Shown: in pieces, positions 7,409 to 15,219 of the stretch
Numbering within the stretch: the first letter of the stretch is position 1
How the letters are laid out: each line of letters starts with the position of its first letter
DNA from: Ignavibacteriaceae bacterium
GTDB taxonomy: Bacteria > Bacteroidota > Ignavibacteria > Ignavibacteriales > Ignavibacteriaceae
Direction of reading: 5' to 3'
Length of the DNA stretch: 26,528 nucleotides
Assembly (NCBI GenBank): GCA_023231105.1
Contig: JALNWB010000035.1
Location: forward strand, 1-26,528
Made by a program: the position numbers and the translations under genes
Notes under the pieces: generated by a model
The model's database searches: none
Told to the model about the DNA's origin: nothing
Seen by the model: the letters and a program-made list of their open reading frames with translations, nothing else

Positions 7409-8791
7409 TTATCGAGTGAGTTTTTTCTTCCAAAGTAAAATTTGTTCTTTAACCAATTCAGGATTTGGTGAGCCGAAAGTTTTCTTTCGCGAAAGTGCTG
7501 ATGAAATATCGAAAAGTTTTAATGCCGTTTCATCAATCCCGATAGCTATCGAGACTATTTTTTTCAACTCATCCAATGTAAGTTGATTTAGTTTGCACTT
7601 TTTTGTTTCTGCTAACTTCACAACTTCGCCAACAAGATGATGCGCTTGCCTAAACGGAATTCCTTTCAGTACAAGCCAATCGGCTAAATCCGTTGCAAGA
7701 GAAAAATCACCGTTCAACTCTTCGGTATATCTTTCGGAATTAATTTCCATTCCAATAAACATAAGTTGCATGACTTCAAGCGAAGTGAAATAAGTATAAA
7801 CGGAATCAAAGAGCGGTTCTTTATCTTCTTGAAAATCACGGTTATAACTGAGCGGCAGACTTTTCATTGTTGAAAGAAATCCAAACGCATTGCCGAAAAC
7901 TCTTCCGCTTTTTCCGCGGATAAGTTCGGCGAGATCTGAATTTTTCTTTTGCGGCATTAAAGAGGAACCGGTTGTAACATCATCGCTCAATCTCACAAAC
8001 TTCCATTCTTGTGAAGTCCACAAAATAATTTCTTCACTTAATCGGGAAAGGTGCATCATTCCAACCGAACAAGCGTTAAGAAAATCGAGTACGAAGTCTC
8101 TATCGGAAATTGCGTCAAGCGCATTTGCGGAATTTTTCGCGAAGCCAAGTTTTTGCGCTGTAAAATTTCTATCAAGCGGAAGTGTAGAACCGGCTAACGC
8201 GCCGCATCCAAGGGGTGAAACGTCCGCTTCATCTAAAACAAATTGTATCCTTTGTTTATCGCGCTCAAGCATTTCAACATAAGCAAGAAGATGAAATGCA
8301 AAAGAGATCGGCTGAGCTCTTTGCAAATGCGTGTAACCGGGAATGATTGTTCCGGTATGTTCTTCAGCGGTTTTAAGTAACTGCTGTTGAAGTTCGGTAA
8401 TTGTATTTTTTAATTGAAGAGAATTTTTTTTTGTCCATAACCGCAAGTCGGCAGCAACTTGATCATTTCTGCTTCTGCCGGTGTGAAGTTTATCGGCGGT
8501 TTCTCCGATCAATTCTTTTAAATGCGATTCAATTGCGGAGTGAATGTCTTCGAACCGTGCGGGATCCGGTTTCCAGGTTTCATTAAGAAACTCATCCCGG
8601 ATTATTTCTAACCCGGAATGAATTTTCTGTGCTTCTTCATTTGTGAGTATTCCAATCTCTGCAAGCATTGCAGAATGCGCGATGCTTACTTCAATGTCTT
8701 CTTCGCAGAGCGCAACATCAAACGAAAGCGATGAAGAAAACTCCAACGCTTTTTGATTAAGCGACTTTGAAAATCTTCCGCCCCAAAGCAT
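7409..8791 (-). CDS. argH: Argininosuccinate lyase
   Basis: Last step of arginine synthesis: argininosuccinate to arginine plus fumarate. The 460 residues are full length: HTGRSRNDQVA (103-113), the catalytic-His region PGYTHLQRAQP (His155), and the signature loop TGSSLMPQKKN (274-284) with the catalytic Ser at 276/277. The usual 'KKNPD' reads KKNSD here. Near the C-terminus residues 412-419 (IVSIAIGI) are encoded by a palindrome (7537-7554) and look like a small insertion relative to the family. The start ATG overlaps the argG stop by one base (TAATG), so translation is coupled. It is the last gene of the arg operon. Confidence 0.97.
   Translation of the reverse strand: MLWGGRFSKSLNQKALEFSSSLSFDVALCEEDIEVSIAHSAMLAEIGILTNEEAQKIHSGLEIIRDEFLNETWKPDPARFEDIHSAIESHLKELIGETADKLHTGRSRNDQVAADLRLWTKKNSLQLKNTITELQQQLLKTAEEHTGTIIPGYTHLQRAQPISFAFHLLAYVEMLERDKQRIQFVLDEADVSPLGCGALAGSTLPLDRNFTAQKLGFAKNSANALDAISDRDFVLDFLNACSVGMMHLSRLSEEIILWTSQEWKFVRLSDDVTTGSSLMPQKKNSDLAELIRGKSGRVFGNAFGFLSTMKSLPLSYNRDFQEDKEPLFDSVYTYFTSLEVMQLMFIGMEINSERYTEELNGDFSLATDLADWLVLKGIPFRQAHHLVGEVVKLAETKKCKLNQLTLDELKKIVSIAIGIDETALKLFDISSALSRKKTFGSPNPELVKEQILLWKKKLTR
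7537..7554. repeat. Short palindrome inside argH
   Basis: TCCCGATAGCTATCGAGA has a perfect 12-base core (CGATAGCTATCG, 7540-7551) extended by two further pairs with one mismatch. It is in frame with argH and encodes residues near 412-419. It resembles the other short GC-ended palindromes in this window (10541, 14803, 15173, 19736). Confidence 0.6.
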
Positions 8792-10029
8792 TAGTGGGTA
8801 ACCTCGTGCGCCCTTGCTTCACTTGGAGTGTTTGCAGCTTTTACGAGACTTAACGTTTTATACGGCAAACCGTAAATAGCTAAAAATCCTTCCGCAGCTT
8901 TGTGATCAAATTTATCTTCAACGGTATAGGTGGCTAAATCTTTATTGTAAAGACTGAAGAGCGAGCTTCTCGAAAATACGGTAATATTTCCTTTGTAAAA
9001 TTCTAAAGTTACTGAGCCCGTAATATTTTCTTGAGAGACATCAACAAAAGCCATTAGTGAATTGAACAGCGGCGAGAACCACAAGCCGTCATAAATAAGA
9101 TTTGCAACTTTGTTTGAGATTTCTTGTTTGTACCGGAAAGTTTCTTTATCGAGAATAAGTTTTTCCAATTCTTTATGCGCCGCATGAAGAATAACCGCTG
9201 CCGGAGCCTCATAAACTTCTCTTGATTTAATTCCCACAACTCTATTTTCAATCAAGTCCATTCTTCCGATGCCGTGTTTGCCGCCGATGAAGTTTAATGT
9301 TTTTACAAGCTCAACAGCTGAAAATGAAATACCGTTTAGAGAAACCGGAATTCCTTTTTGAAATTCAATTGAAATTTTTTCTGATTGTTCCGGTGCGTTT
9401 TTAGGAGAGGAAGTAATTTGATAAGCGTCGTCCGGTGGCGGAACTGTTGGGTCTTCCAAAATGCCGCACTCAACCGCAATGCCCCAAAGATTTTCATCAA
9501 TGGAGTAGGGAGAATCTTTTTTTATTTTGATCGGAATTTTATGCTCAAGCGCGTAATCAATTTCTTCTTCTCTGCTTTTGAATTCCCAAATTCTAAGCGG
9601 CGCAAGAATTTGCATTTGCGGCGCCAACGTTTGTATGCCTACTTCAAAACGAACTTGATCATTTCCTTTACCGGTGCAGCCGTGAGCAATGGTATCAGCT
9701 CCTTCTGCTATGGCAATATCAACCATTAACTTAGCAAGCAAAGGTCTTCCGATAGCCGTTGCCATTGGGTATTGTCCTTCATATAAAGCGCCTGCTTTTA
9801 AAGCTTTCCAAACATAATCCGTAATAAATTCTTTTTGTAAATCTAAAATATATGATTTTGAAGCGCCGGTAAATTTAGCTTTTTCTTCCAGATTTTCGAT
9901 TTCATCTTTTTGTCCAAGGTTTCCGGTCACCGTAATTAATTCTGCATCGTATTTATTTTTCAGCCAATGAACCATAACGGAAGTATCAAGTCCGCCCGAA
10001 TAAGCAACCACAATTTTTTTATATGACAT
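8791..10029 (-). CDS. argG: Argininosuccinate synthase
   Basis: Joins citrulline and aspartate with ATP to give argininosuccinate. The 412 residues begin with the N-type ATP pyrophosphatase loop VVAYSGGLDTSVMV (Ser11-Ser17), followed by the family blocks IAHGCTGKGNDQVRFE and DENLWGIAVECG and the C-terminal multimerisation region. The start is supported by AGGAG 6 bases upstream. It lies 8 bases after argR and overlaps argH by one base. Length and motifs are typical. Confidence 0.98.
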   Translation of the reverse strand: MSYKKIVVAYSGGLDTSVMVHWLKNKYDAELITVTGNLGQKDEIENLEEKAKFTGASKSYILDLQKEFITDYVWKALKAGALYEGQYPMATAIGRPLLAKLMVDIAIAEGADTIAHGCTGKGNDQVRFEVGIQTLAPQMQILAPLRIWEFKSREEEIDYALEHKIPIKIKKDSPYSIDENLWGIAVECGILEDPTVPPPDDAYQITSSPKNAPEQSEKISIEFQKGIPVSLNGISFSAVELVKTLNFIGGKHGIGRMDLIENRVVGIKSREVYEAPAAVILHAAHKELEKLILDKETFRYKQEISNKVANLIYDGLWFSPLFNSLMAFVDVSQENITGSVTLEFYKGNITVFSRSSLFSLYNKDLATYTVEDKFDHKAAEGFLAIYGLPYKTLSLVKAANTPSEARAHEVTH

Positions 10030-10037
10030 TCTTTCTC

Positions 10038-10505
10038 CTATTTTATTCTTTGTGAAGGGTTTTCCGACATTATTTTTTTAATCAGCGAAATAATATTCGG
10101 AATACTACTTTGTTTATTTGGAATGATCAGCACGGTATCATCGCCGCCAATCGTTCCGATAATTTCTTCTTTGTTCCAACGGTCAATGTAGTGGGCAACA
10201 CCTTGCGCTCTGCCGGCAAGCGTTCTTACGATAACTGCGGATTCATTATGATGAACCGTAAGAATTTCAAAACCGACAAGTCTGGCGATTTGCTTGCCGC
10301 TTTCTTCTGCATTTAAAATGTAGCGAACACCGTATTCCGAAAAAATTCTTACAACGCCAAGCTCTGCAAAATCTCTGCTTAATGTTGCCTGGGTAATATC
10401 GTATCCATCGCGCTTCAGATAAACAAGAAGCTCTTCTTGATTAGCTATATGCTTGATCTGAAGGATTTCTTTGATCCGGTTTTGTCTTTTTAATTTTGAA
10501 GCCAT
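10038..10505 (-). CDS. argR: Arginine repressor
   Basis: The 155 residues have the ArgR layout: an N-terminal winged helix (KRQNRIKEILQIKHIANQ ... DITQATLSRDFAELGVV, with the DNA-contacting Ser-Arg at 43-44) and a C-terminal hexamerisation and arginine-binding domain ending in GTIGGDDTVLII (117-128), where the Asp pair binds arginine. The protein represses arginine synthesis genes when arginine is plentiful. Being inside the operon (18 bases after argD, 8 before argG), it should regulate its own synthesis through the site proposed upstream of argC. Confidence 0.96.
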   Translation of the reverse strand: MASKLKRQNRIKEILQIKHIANQEELLVYLKRDGYDITQATLSRDFAELGVVRIFSEYGVRYILNAEESGKQIARLVGFEILTVHHNESAVIVRTLAGRAQGVAHYIDRWNKEEIIGTIGGDDTVLIIPNKQSSIPNIISLIKKIMSENPSQRIK

Positions 10506-10523
10506 GATGTGTTCCTCTTCTCT

Positions 10524-11738
10524 TTATTTTAAAATTATTGTCCCGACTTGTCGGGATTGCAGCTGCTTAACTTCGGCTTGGCGAAATTTATCAACAACTT
10601 TGTTCAAAGTCAAAAGAAATAAATCTATTTCTTTTTGATTTATAACAAATGGAGGAAGCAGCCGAAGCGTATTATTTCCGGAAGTTCCGGTAACAACACC
10701 GTTTTCGAGAAGCTCTTTCATAAAATCTTTTACATTGATCGAAGCATCCAATTCAATTCCTACCATTAATCCGCATCCGCGAACATCAATAACTTTTTCT
10801 AATTGAAGATTTTTTATTCTGCTTATAAGAGCATCACCTAATTTTTGAATTTTTTCTAGAATATCTTCCGTAAGCAATTCCGATACCGCCAATGCTGCGA
10901 CAAGTGCAACAGGATTTCCGCCAAAAGTCGAACCGTGATCGCCGGGTTGAATTGCATCCGCAACTTTTTCGGAACAAATTACTGCGCCAAGCGGAAGACC
11001 GTTTGCAATTCCTTTTGCAAGCGTAATAATATCAGGTTGAATTTCCGCCCATTGATAAGCGAAATATTTTCCCGTTCTGCCAAGTCCTGTTTGAACTTCA
11101 TCAACAATAAGAAGAAGATTATTCGCATCGCAAATTGCCCGCAATTTTTTCAAGTAATCTGCGGAAGGAACAATAACTCCGTTTTCACCTTGAATAGGTT
11201 CAATCATAATTGCAACGGTATCTTCGTTGATCGAATCATTGATCGCATCAATATCGTTATAAGGTACGTGCGTAAAACCGGGAGTGAGCGGAAAAAATCC
11301 CTGCCACAATTTATATTGAGCGGAAGCTGAAAGGCTTCCCATTGTTCTACCGTGAAATCCGCCGAGTGCGGTAATGATGGTTGATTTTCCTTTGCCGAAT
11401 TTTCGTGCAAATTTTATCGCCGCTTCATTCGCTTCGGTTCCCGAATTGCAGAAAAAAACTTTTGAGAGTTTGGATTGATCGGTAAGTTTTTGCGCAACTT
11501 TTTCTTGCAGCGATATTTCAAAAAGATTAGAAGTGTGCCAAATCTTATCAACTTGATCGTGCACGGCTTTTGTAATGTGCGGATGCGCGTGACCGAAACT
11601 TGTTACTGCGATTCCACTGAGAAAGTCGAGATACTTTTTTCCGTTTGCATCAAAAAGGAAAGAGCCTTCTCCTTTTACGAATTCAACGGGTAAACGGTTA
11701 TAATTTTTTAAGAGCGAAGAATTATTATGCTGTTCCAT
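10524..11738 (-). CDS. argD: Acetylornithine aminotransferase
   Basis: PLP-dependent class III aminotransferase converting N-acetylglutamate semialdehyde to N-acetylornithine. Of the 404 residues, the PLP lysine lies in ITLAKGIANGLPLGAVI (Lys242), with IVDEVQTGLGRTG upstream (Asp213) and NSGTEANEAAIKFAR at 98-112. Its first 14 bases overlap the end of argB. The last dozen residues (QSRQVGTIILK) are encoded across a palindrome at 10541-10556 and probably do not belong to the ancestral enzyme. A related activity (succinylornithine or GABA aminotransferase) is excluded mainly by operon context. Confidence 0.95.
   Translation of the reverse strand: MEQHNNSSLLKNYNRLPVEFVKGEGSFLFDANGKKYLDFLSGIAVTSFGHAHPHITKAVHDQVDKIWHTSNLFEISLQEKVAQKLTDQSKLSKVFFCNSGTEANEAAIKFARKFGKGKSTIITALGGFHGRTMGSLSASAQYKLWQGFFPLTPGFTHVPYNDIDAINDSINEDTVAIMIEPIQGENGVIVPSADYLKKLRAICDANNLLLIVDEVQTGLGRTGKYFAYQWAEIQPDIITLAKGIANGLPLGAVICSEKVADAIQPGDHGSTFGGNPVALVAALAVSELLTEDILEKIQKLGDALISRIKNLQLEKVIDVRGCGLMVGIELDASINVKDFMKELLENGVVTGTSGNNTLRLLPPFVINQKEIDLFLLTLNKVVDKFRQAEVKQLQSRQVGTIILK
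10541..10556. repeat. Short palindrome at the 3' end of argD
   Basis: TCCCGACTTGTCGGGA is a perfect inverted repeat (7-bp arms, 2-base loop). It lies in frame 14 bases before the argD stop. It could also form a small hairpin in the mRNA between argD and argR, but no T-run follows, so it is not a convincing terminator. Confidence 0.7.
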
Positions 11739-12510
11739 TGGCTGTTATCCACGTTCCTTTCATTTTTGTATTAAACATTTTTGAGTTGGGTTTTAGTTCA
11801 ACATCGTCACCGATCCAAATTTTATTAATTCCTTTTTGCAGCAGTTCAATGCAGCTTTGCATTTTAGGGATCATACCACCGGTAATTTCACCTTCAGCGA
11901 TACCGCAATCAATTTCCTTTTCATCTAAAAAACTTTTCACTTCACCGTTAAGCATAACGCCGGCAACATCGGAAATGAAAAGAACCGTATCAGCCTTTAT
12001 CGAAGCCGCCAAAACTTCACAGAAAACATCAGCGTTTACATTCATCAGGTTTCCTTCGTGGTCCCGGCACACGCTGGAAAAAACCGGGATAACTTTTTCT
12101 TTTAAAAGATTTTTCACCCAGGAAATATTTCCATTTAATTTGGGATAACCAACAAATCCTAATTTCTTGTCGAGATAATCGGCAACAAAAAGATTTCTAT
12201 CTACACCGGAAAGTCCCATTGCTTCCAACCCTTTTGCGTGGAGGTAGCCAATGATTTTTTGGTTCAATAATCCGGCTTGCACCGCGGCTACGATATCCAT
12301 TATTTCGGCTGTGGTAACCCGTTGACCGTTTACAAATTTTACATCGCAATCCAATTTGGTTGACCAATCGGAAATCGTATTTCCGGCACCATGGACAAGG
12401 ATGATTCCGTTGTATTGCTTGTACAATTCCGAAAGAATATTGCTCCATTTTTCATCTTGAATAAAGGCTGATAGAGCTTTGCCGCTAAGTTTAAGGATAA
12501 TTGTTTTCAT
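11725..12510 (-). CDS. argB: Acetylglutamate kinase (divergent glycine loop)
   Basis: Phosphorylates N-acetylglutamate, the second step of arginine synthesis. I place the start at the ATG at 12508-12510 (MKTIILKLSGKAL) because it follows an AGGA 9 bases upstream and begins directly at the first strand of the kinase fold; an in-frame ATG at 12532-12534 would add 8 residues inside argJ. ArgB blocks: FVNGQRVTTAEIMDIV, GLSGVDRNLF, NVNADVFCEVLAASIKAD, 'ISDVAGVM', and ITGGMIPKMQSCIELL. The first glycine loop reads ILVHGAGNTISDW where ArgB usually has HGGGP. It starts 4 bases after argJ and overlaps argD. Confidence 0.93.
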   Translation of the reverse strand: MKTIILKLSGKALSAFIQDEKWSNILSELYKQYNGIILVHGAGNTISDWSTKLDCDVKFVNGQRVTTAEIMDIVAAVQAGLLNQKIIGYLHAKGLEAMGLSGVDRNLFVADYLDKKLGFVGYPKLNGNISWVKNLLKEKVIPVFSSVCRDHEGNLMNVNADVFCEVLAASIKADTVLFISDVAGVMLNGEVKSFLDEKEIDCGIAEGEITGGMIPKMQSCIELLQKGINKIWIGDDVELKPNSKMFNTKMKGTWITANGTA

Positions 12511-12514
12511 AACG

Positions 12515-13720
12515 TTACGTCCTGTAGTTAGCATTAATTTTTATATAATTTTCCGAAAAATCGCAAGTCCACCAGGTGGAGTTCGCTTCTCCCGCAGCCA
12601 GATTGACTGAAACCGTGTATTCTTTTTTTACCAAAATTTCCTTTGCTGCTTTTTCGTCAAGAACGATTTCGTAATTTGGTTTTAAGATTGCAAGTTCATC
12701 AAAATAAATTGAGACTTTTGCGGGATCAAACTCTGCGCCGCTATTACCGGCTGCGGAAAGGATTCTTCCCCAGTTTGCATCTTCACCACAGAATGCAGTT
12801 TTTACTAATGGAGAATTTGAGATAGCTTTTGCAACGGCGTTTGCATCTTCTTCAGTCTTCGCCCCTTTAACTGCAACGGTCACAAGCTTGGTAGCTCCTT
12901 CACCGTCGGAGACAATTGACTTTGCCATTACGATGCAAAACTTTGTAAGTGCAGCGAGAAAAGTTTTATAATCTTCAGAATCTTTTTTAATTGAAATATT
13001 CGCGGCTCCGTTAGCAAGCAGAACAACCATATCGTTTGTGCTTGTATCGCCGTCAACGGTAATTTTGTTGAATGAATTTTTTACCGCTTCGCTTAAAAGT
13101 TTCTGCAAAAGATGTTTTTCGATTGCAGCATCGGTAGCAATAAAGGCAAGCATTGTAGCCATGTTCGGCATTATCATTCCGCTGCCTTTGCAAATTCCGC
13201 CGATAGTAACATCTCCGCTTGAAAGCTTTACCGTTTTCGCATATGATTTACTGATCAAGTCGGTAGTCATAATAGCTTTGGCGGCATCATATCCGCCGCT
13301 GTGAGTAAGCGAAGGAATAATTTCGTCAACGCCTTTTTTTATTTTTTCAATCGGAAGTTTAACGCCAATCACTCCGGTTGAGCTGATAAGCACTTCATCT
13401 TGCTGGAGTTTTAATTTTTTAGCGCAATACTTTTGCATTTCCAAAGCATCTGCGTAACCTTGTTCACCGGTACATGCGTTGGCGTTGCCTGAATTAACCA
13501 AAACCGCTTGCACATGTGAAGATTTTTTCAAAGCTTCTTTTGAAACCAATAACGTCGCGGCTTGAACTTTATTTAATGTAAAGGTGCCTGCGGCTGTTGC
13601 CGGATATTCTGAATAAATAAGCGCTAAGTCTTTCCGTTTCTTTTTAATACCTGCAAAAATTCCGGCGGCTTTAATTCCTTTAACTGAAGTAATAGAACCT
13701 TCTTTATGAAAGTGCTGCAT
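12515..13720 (-). CDS. argJ: Bifunctional ornithine acetyltransferase / N-acetylglutamate synthase
   Basis: Recycles the acetyl group from acetylornithine to glutamate, and in bifunctional forms also acetylates glutamate with acetyl-CoA. The 401 residues contain VNSGNANACTGEQG (75-88) and the self-cleavage site KGSGMIMPNMATML with nucleophile Thr189 after Ala188, which splits the chain into alpha and beta subunits. The C-terminus CDFSENYIKINANYRT is typical. The start is fixed by a strong AAGGAGGT 5 bases upstream of the ATG, inside the end of argC (17-base overlap). With no argA or argE in the window, ArgJ probably starts the cyclic pathway. Confidence 0.97.
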   Translation of the reverse strand: MQHFHKEGSITSVKGIKAAGIFAGIKKKRKDLALIYSEYPATAAGTFTLNKVQAATLLVSKEALKKSSHVQAVLVNSGNANACTGEQGYADALEMQKYCAKKLKLQQDEVLISSTGVIGVKLPIEKIKKGVDEIIPSLTHSGGYDAAKAIMTTDLISKSYAKTVKLSSGDVTIGGICKGSGMIMPNMATMLAFIATDAAIEKHLLQKLLSEAVKNSFNKITVDGDTSTNDMVVLLANGAANISIKKDSEDYKTFLAALTKFCIVMAKSIVSDGEGATKLVTVAVKGAKTEEDANAVAKAISNSPLVKTAFCGEDANWGRILSAAGNSGAEFDPAKVSIYFDELAILKPNYEIVLDEKAAKEILVKKEYTVSVNLAAGEANSTWWTCDFSENYIKINANYRT

Positions 13721-14738
13721 GTTTTACCTCCTTCTGCAAAATACCGAGCGATTCATCCCAGCCATAAAGTTTGTTCATGTTTTGAATTGCTTGTCCCGCA
13801 GCGCCTTTAACAAGATTATCAATTGCCGTAGTTACGACAACTTTCTTTTCTTTTACCGAAACATTTATATCGCAAAAATTTGAGTTTATCACCCACTTCA
13901 ATTCCGGCGGCATCTTTCTAATTCTAACAAACGAACTTTCTTCATAAACTTGTTTATAAATTTTCTGCACGGAAGCTTCATCAACATTATTTTTTAAGTG
14001 AATAAAACTTGTGGCATAAATTCCAACCGCAACCGGCAGCAAATGTGTTGTAAAAGCAAAAGGAGAATGAAAACCGTTCTTATATAATGTCTGCAAAATT
14101 TCCGGTTCGTGTCTGTGGGTATTAACATTGTAAGCTTTTACATTTCCTTCCATTTCGGTTAAGAGAAATTCTGATTTTGGAGATTTTCCGGCGCCGCTTG
14201 TGCCGGAATAAGCTGAACAGCTAACGCTGACAATATCATCTCCAAAATTTTTAACGATAGGAAGGAGAGAAAGTAAAACTGCCGTAGGATAACATCCGGG
14301 ATTAGCAATTAATTGTGCATCGGTGTATTCGGTTTTATAAAAATCTGCAAGCCCGTACACTTTTGATTTTAAAAGATATGAAGATGAATGTTCAAGCTTA
14401 TACCATTGCAAATAGAGTTCTTCAAAATCCAACCGGTAATCGCCTCCAAGATCAATCACTTTTTTCCCTTTGCTGATTAACGCAGGAACGAAGTTCAATG
14501 CCTCTCCGTGCGGGAGAGTTAAAAAATAAAGATCATGATCAAAAGAAACCGATTTAATGGATAAAACTTTTTTGTCTTCGATCATACCTTCGATATCGGG
14601 AAATAAAGTGGAAAGATTTTCGTCTGCTGTTGTGTTGGCATAAACCTCAAAATCCTTAACAAAAGGATGATTGCTGCAAAACTGTATCAGTTTTTTTCCC
14701 GTGTAGCCGGTTCCGCCAAGAATGCCTATTGAGATCAT
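13704..14738 (-). CDS. argC: N-acetyl-gamma-glutamyl-phosphate reductase
   Basis: NADPH-dependent reduction of N-acetylglutamyl phosphate to the semialdehyde. The 344 residues show the Rossmann motif GILGGTGYTGKKL (5-17), the conserved VYGLADFY, and the catalytic cysteine in IANPGCYPTAVLL (Cys149). AGGA lies 6 bases before the ATG. It is the first gene of the arg operon, has a leader of about 145 bases, and overlaps argJ. Confidence 0.97.
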   Translation of the reverse strand: MISIGILGGTGYTGKKLIQFCSNHPFVKDFEVYANTTADENLSTLFPDIEGMIEDKKVLSIKSVSFDHDLYFLTLPHGEALNFVPALISKGKKVIDLGGDYRLDFEELYLQWYKLEHSSSYLLKSKVYGLADFYKTEYTDAQLIANPGCYPTAVLLSLLPIVKNFGDDIVSVSCSAYSGTSGAGKSPKSEFLLTEMEGNVKAYNVNTHRHEPEILQTLYKNGFHSPFAFTTHLLPVAVGIYATSFIHLKNNVDEASVQKIYKQVYEESSFVRIRKMPPELKWVINSNFCDINVSVKEKKVVVTTAIDNLVKGAAGQAIQNMNKLYGWDESLGILQKEVKHAALS

Positions 14739-14802
14739 TGTAAGTCCTATTAAAAATTTGTAAAATAAAAAAGATGGAAATGCACAGAGAGATGTTATTA
14801 TT

Positions 14803-14817
14803 GTCCCCTGCGGGGAC
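14803..14817. repeat. Short palindrome in the argC leader
   Basis: GTCCCCTGCGGGGAC has 6-bp arms and a 3-base loop. It lies in the leader between the proposed transcript start and argC. No T-run follows on the minus strand, so an attenuator is not supported; it is more likely one of the dispersed palindromes. Confidence 0.6.
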
Positions 14818-14877
14818 GCGGAGAACTAAATGTAAATACCGGGGCTGTTGTGTTTAATTTCATCTTGAAAATTTAAT

Positions 14878-14891
14878 AGAATTTTGATTCA
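14878..14891. promoter_or_regulatory. Candidate ArgR operator (ARG box) before argC
   Basis: AGAATTTTGATTCA matches the ARG box core TGAATWWWWATTCA at 12 of 14 positions, including the full GAAT-N4-ATTC symmetry. It overlaps the downstream end of the proposed -10 box, where a bound ArgR hexamer would block RNA polymerase. ArgR is encoded in the same operon. Only one good box is seen; classical operators often have two. Confidence 0.5.
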
Positions 14892-14920
14892 AATGTAAGG
14901 AAGGAAGGAATATTTGTCAA
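14892..14920 (-). promoter_or_regulatory. Promoter of the argCJBDRGH operon
   Basis: On the minus strand TTGACA (14915-14920) is followed after exactly 17 bases by TACATT (14892-14897), and TACATTTG (14890-14897) also fits the Bacteroidota -7 consensus TAnnTTTG. The predicted transcript start near 14885 gives a leader of about 145 bases before argC. This is the best promoter in the window and it directly abuts the ARG-box-like palindrome. Confidence 0.6.
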
Positions 14921-15219
14921 GCCTAAAGAAGCATATAATTACAATAATTTTCTAAATACTGGAACAATCCACCAACAAGCTGTATTAATATCCAGAAATG
15001 GGAAAACAAGTAACTTATCAAGTGACTGAGGTTATTTCAAAATGGCAAAAATGTTTTTAGGAGAAAAACGCAACGGCAAGAATGAATGGATGAATGAAAC
15101 GAATATTTCGAAGCACAATCCTCCTTAAAGAGGAAATTATTCTGAACATCCAAACCCGAAGCCACCCAATTAGACCGCGCTTCAGCGTGGTCACTGTTGA
15201 GGTGCAAATTAGACATATT
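14921..15219. other. Spacer between the arg promoter and the 297-residue gene
   Basis: About 300 bases without a supported gene. The only clear structure is the inverted repeat at 15173-15192. A 28-codon frame on the plus strand (ATG at 15042) has no convincing ribosome site and resembles nothing I know, so it is not called. Confidence 0.4.
15173..15192. repeat. Inverted repeat GACCGCGCT-TC-AGCGTGGTC
   Basis: Nine-base arms with one G-T wobble and a 2-base loop, lying 27 bases beyond the stop of the 297-residue gene. On the minus strand no T-run follows, so a terminator role is uncertain; it resembles the other GC-rich palindromes of the window. Confidence 0.55.

Noticed and set aside
14803..14817. 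Attenuator or terminator in the argC leader
   Set aside because: The hairpin has no following T-run, and I see no arginine-rich leader peptide or alternative pairing.
15042..15128. Possible 28-residue small ORF (MAKMFLGEKRNG...) in the spacer upstream of the arg promoter
   Set aside because: Only a weak GAGG lies upstream and there is no family resemblance or conserved context, so I did not call it.
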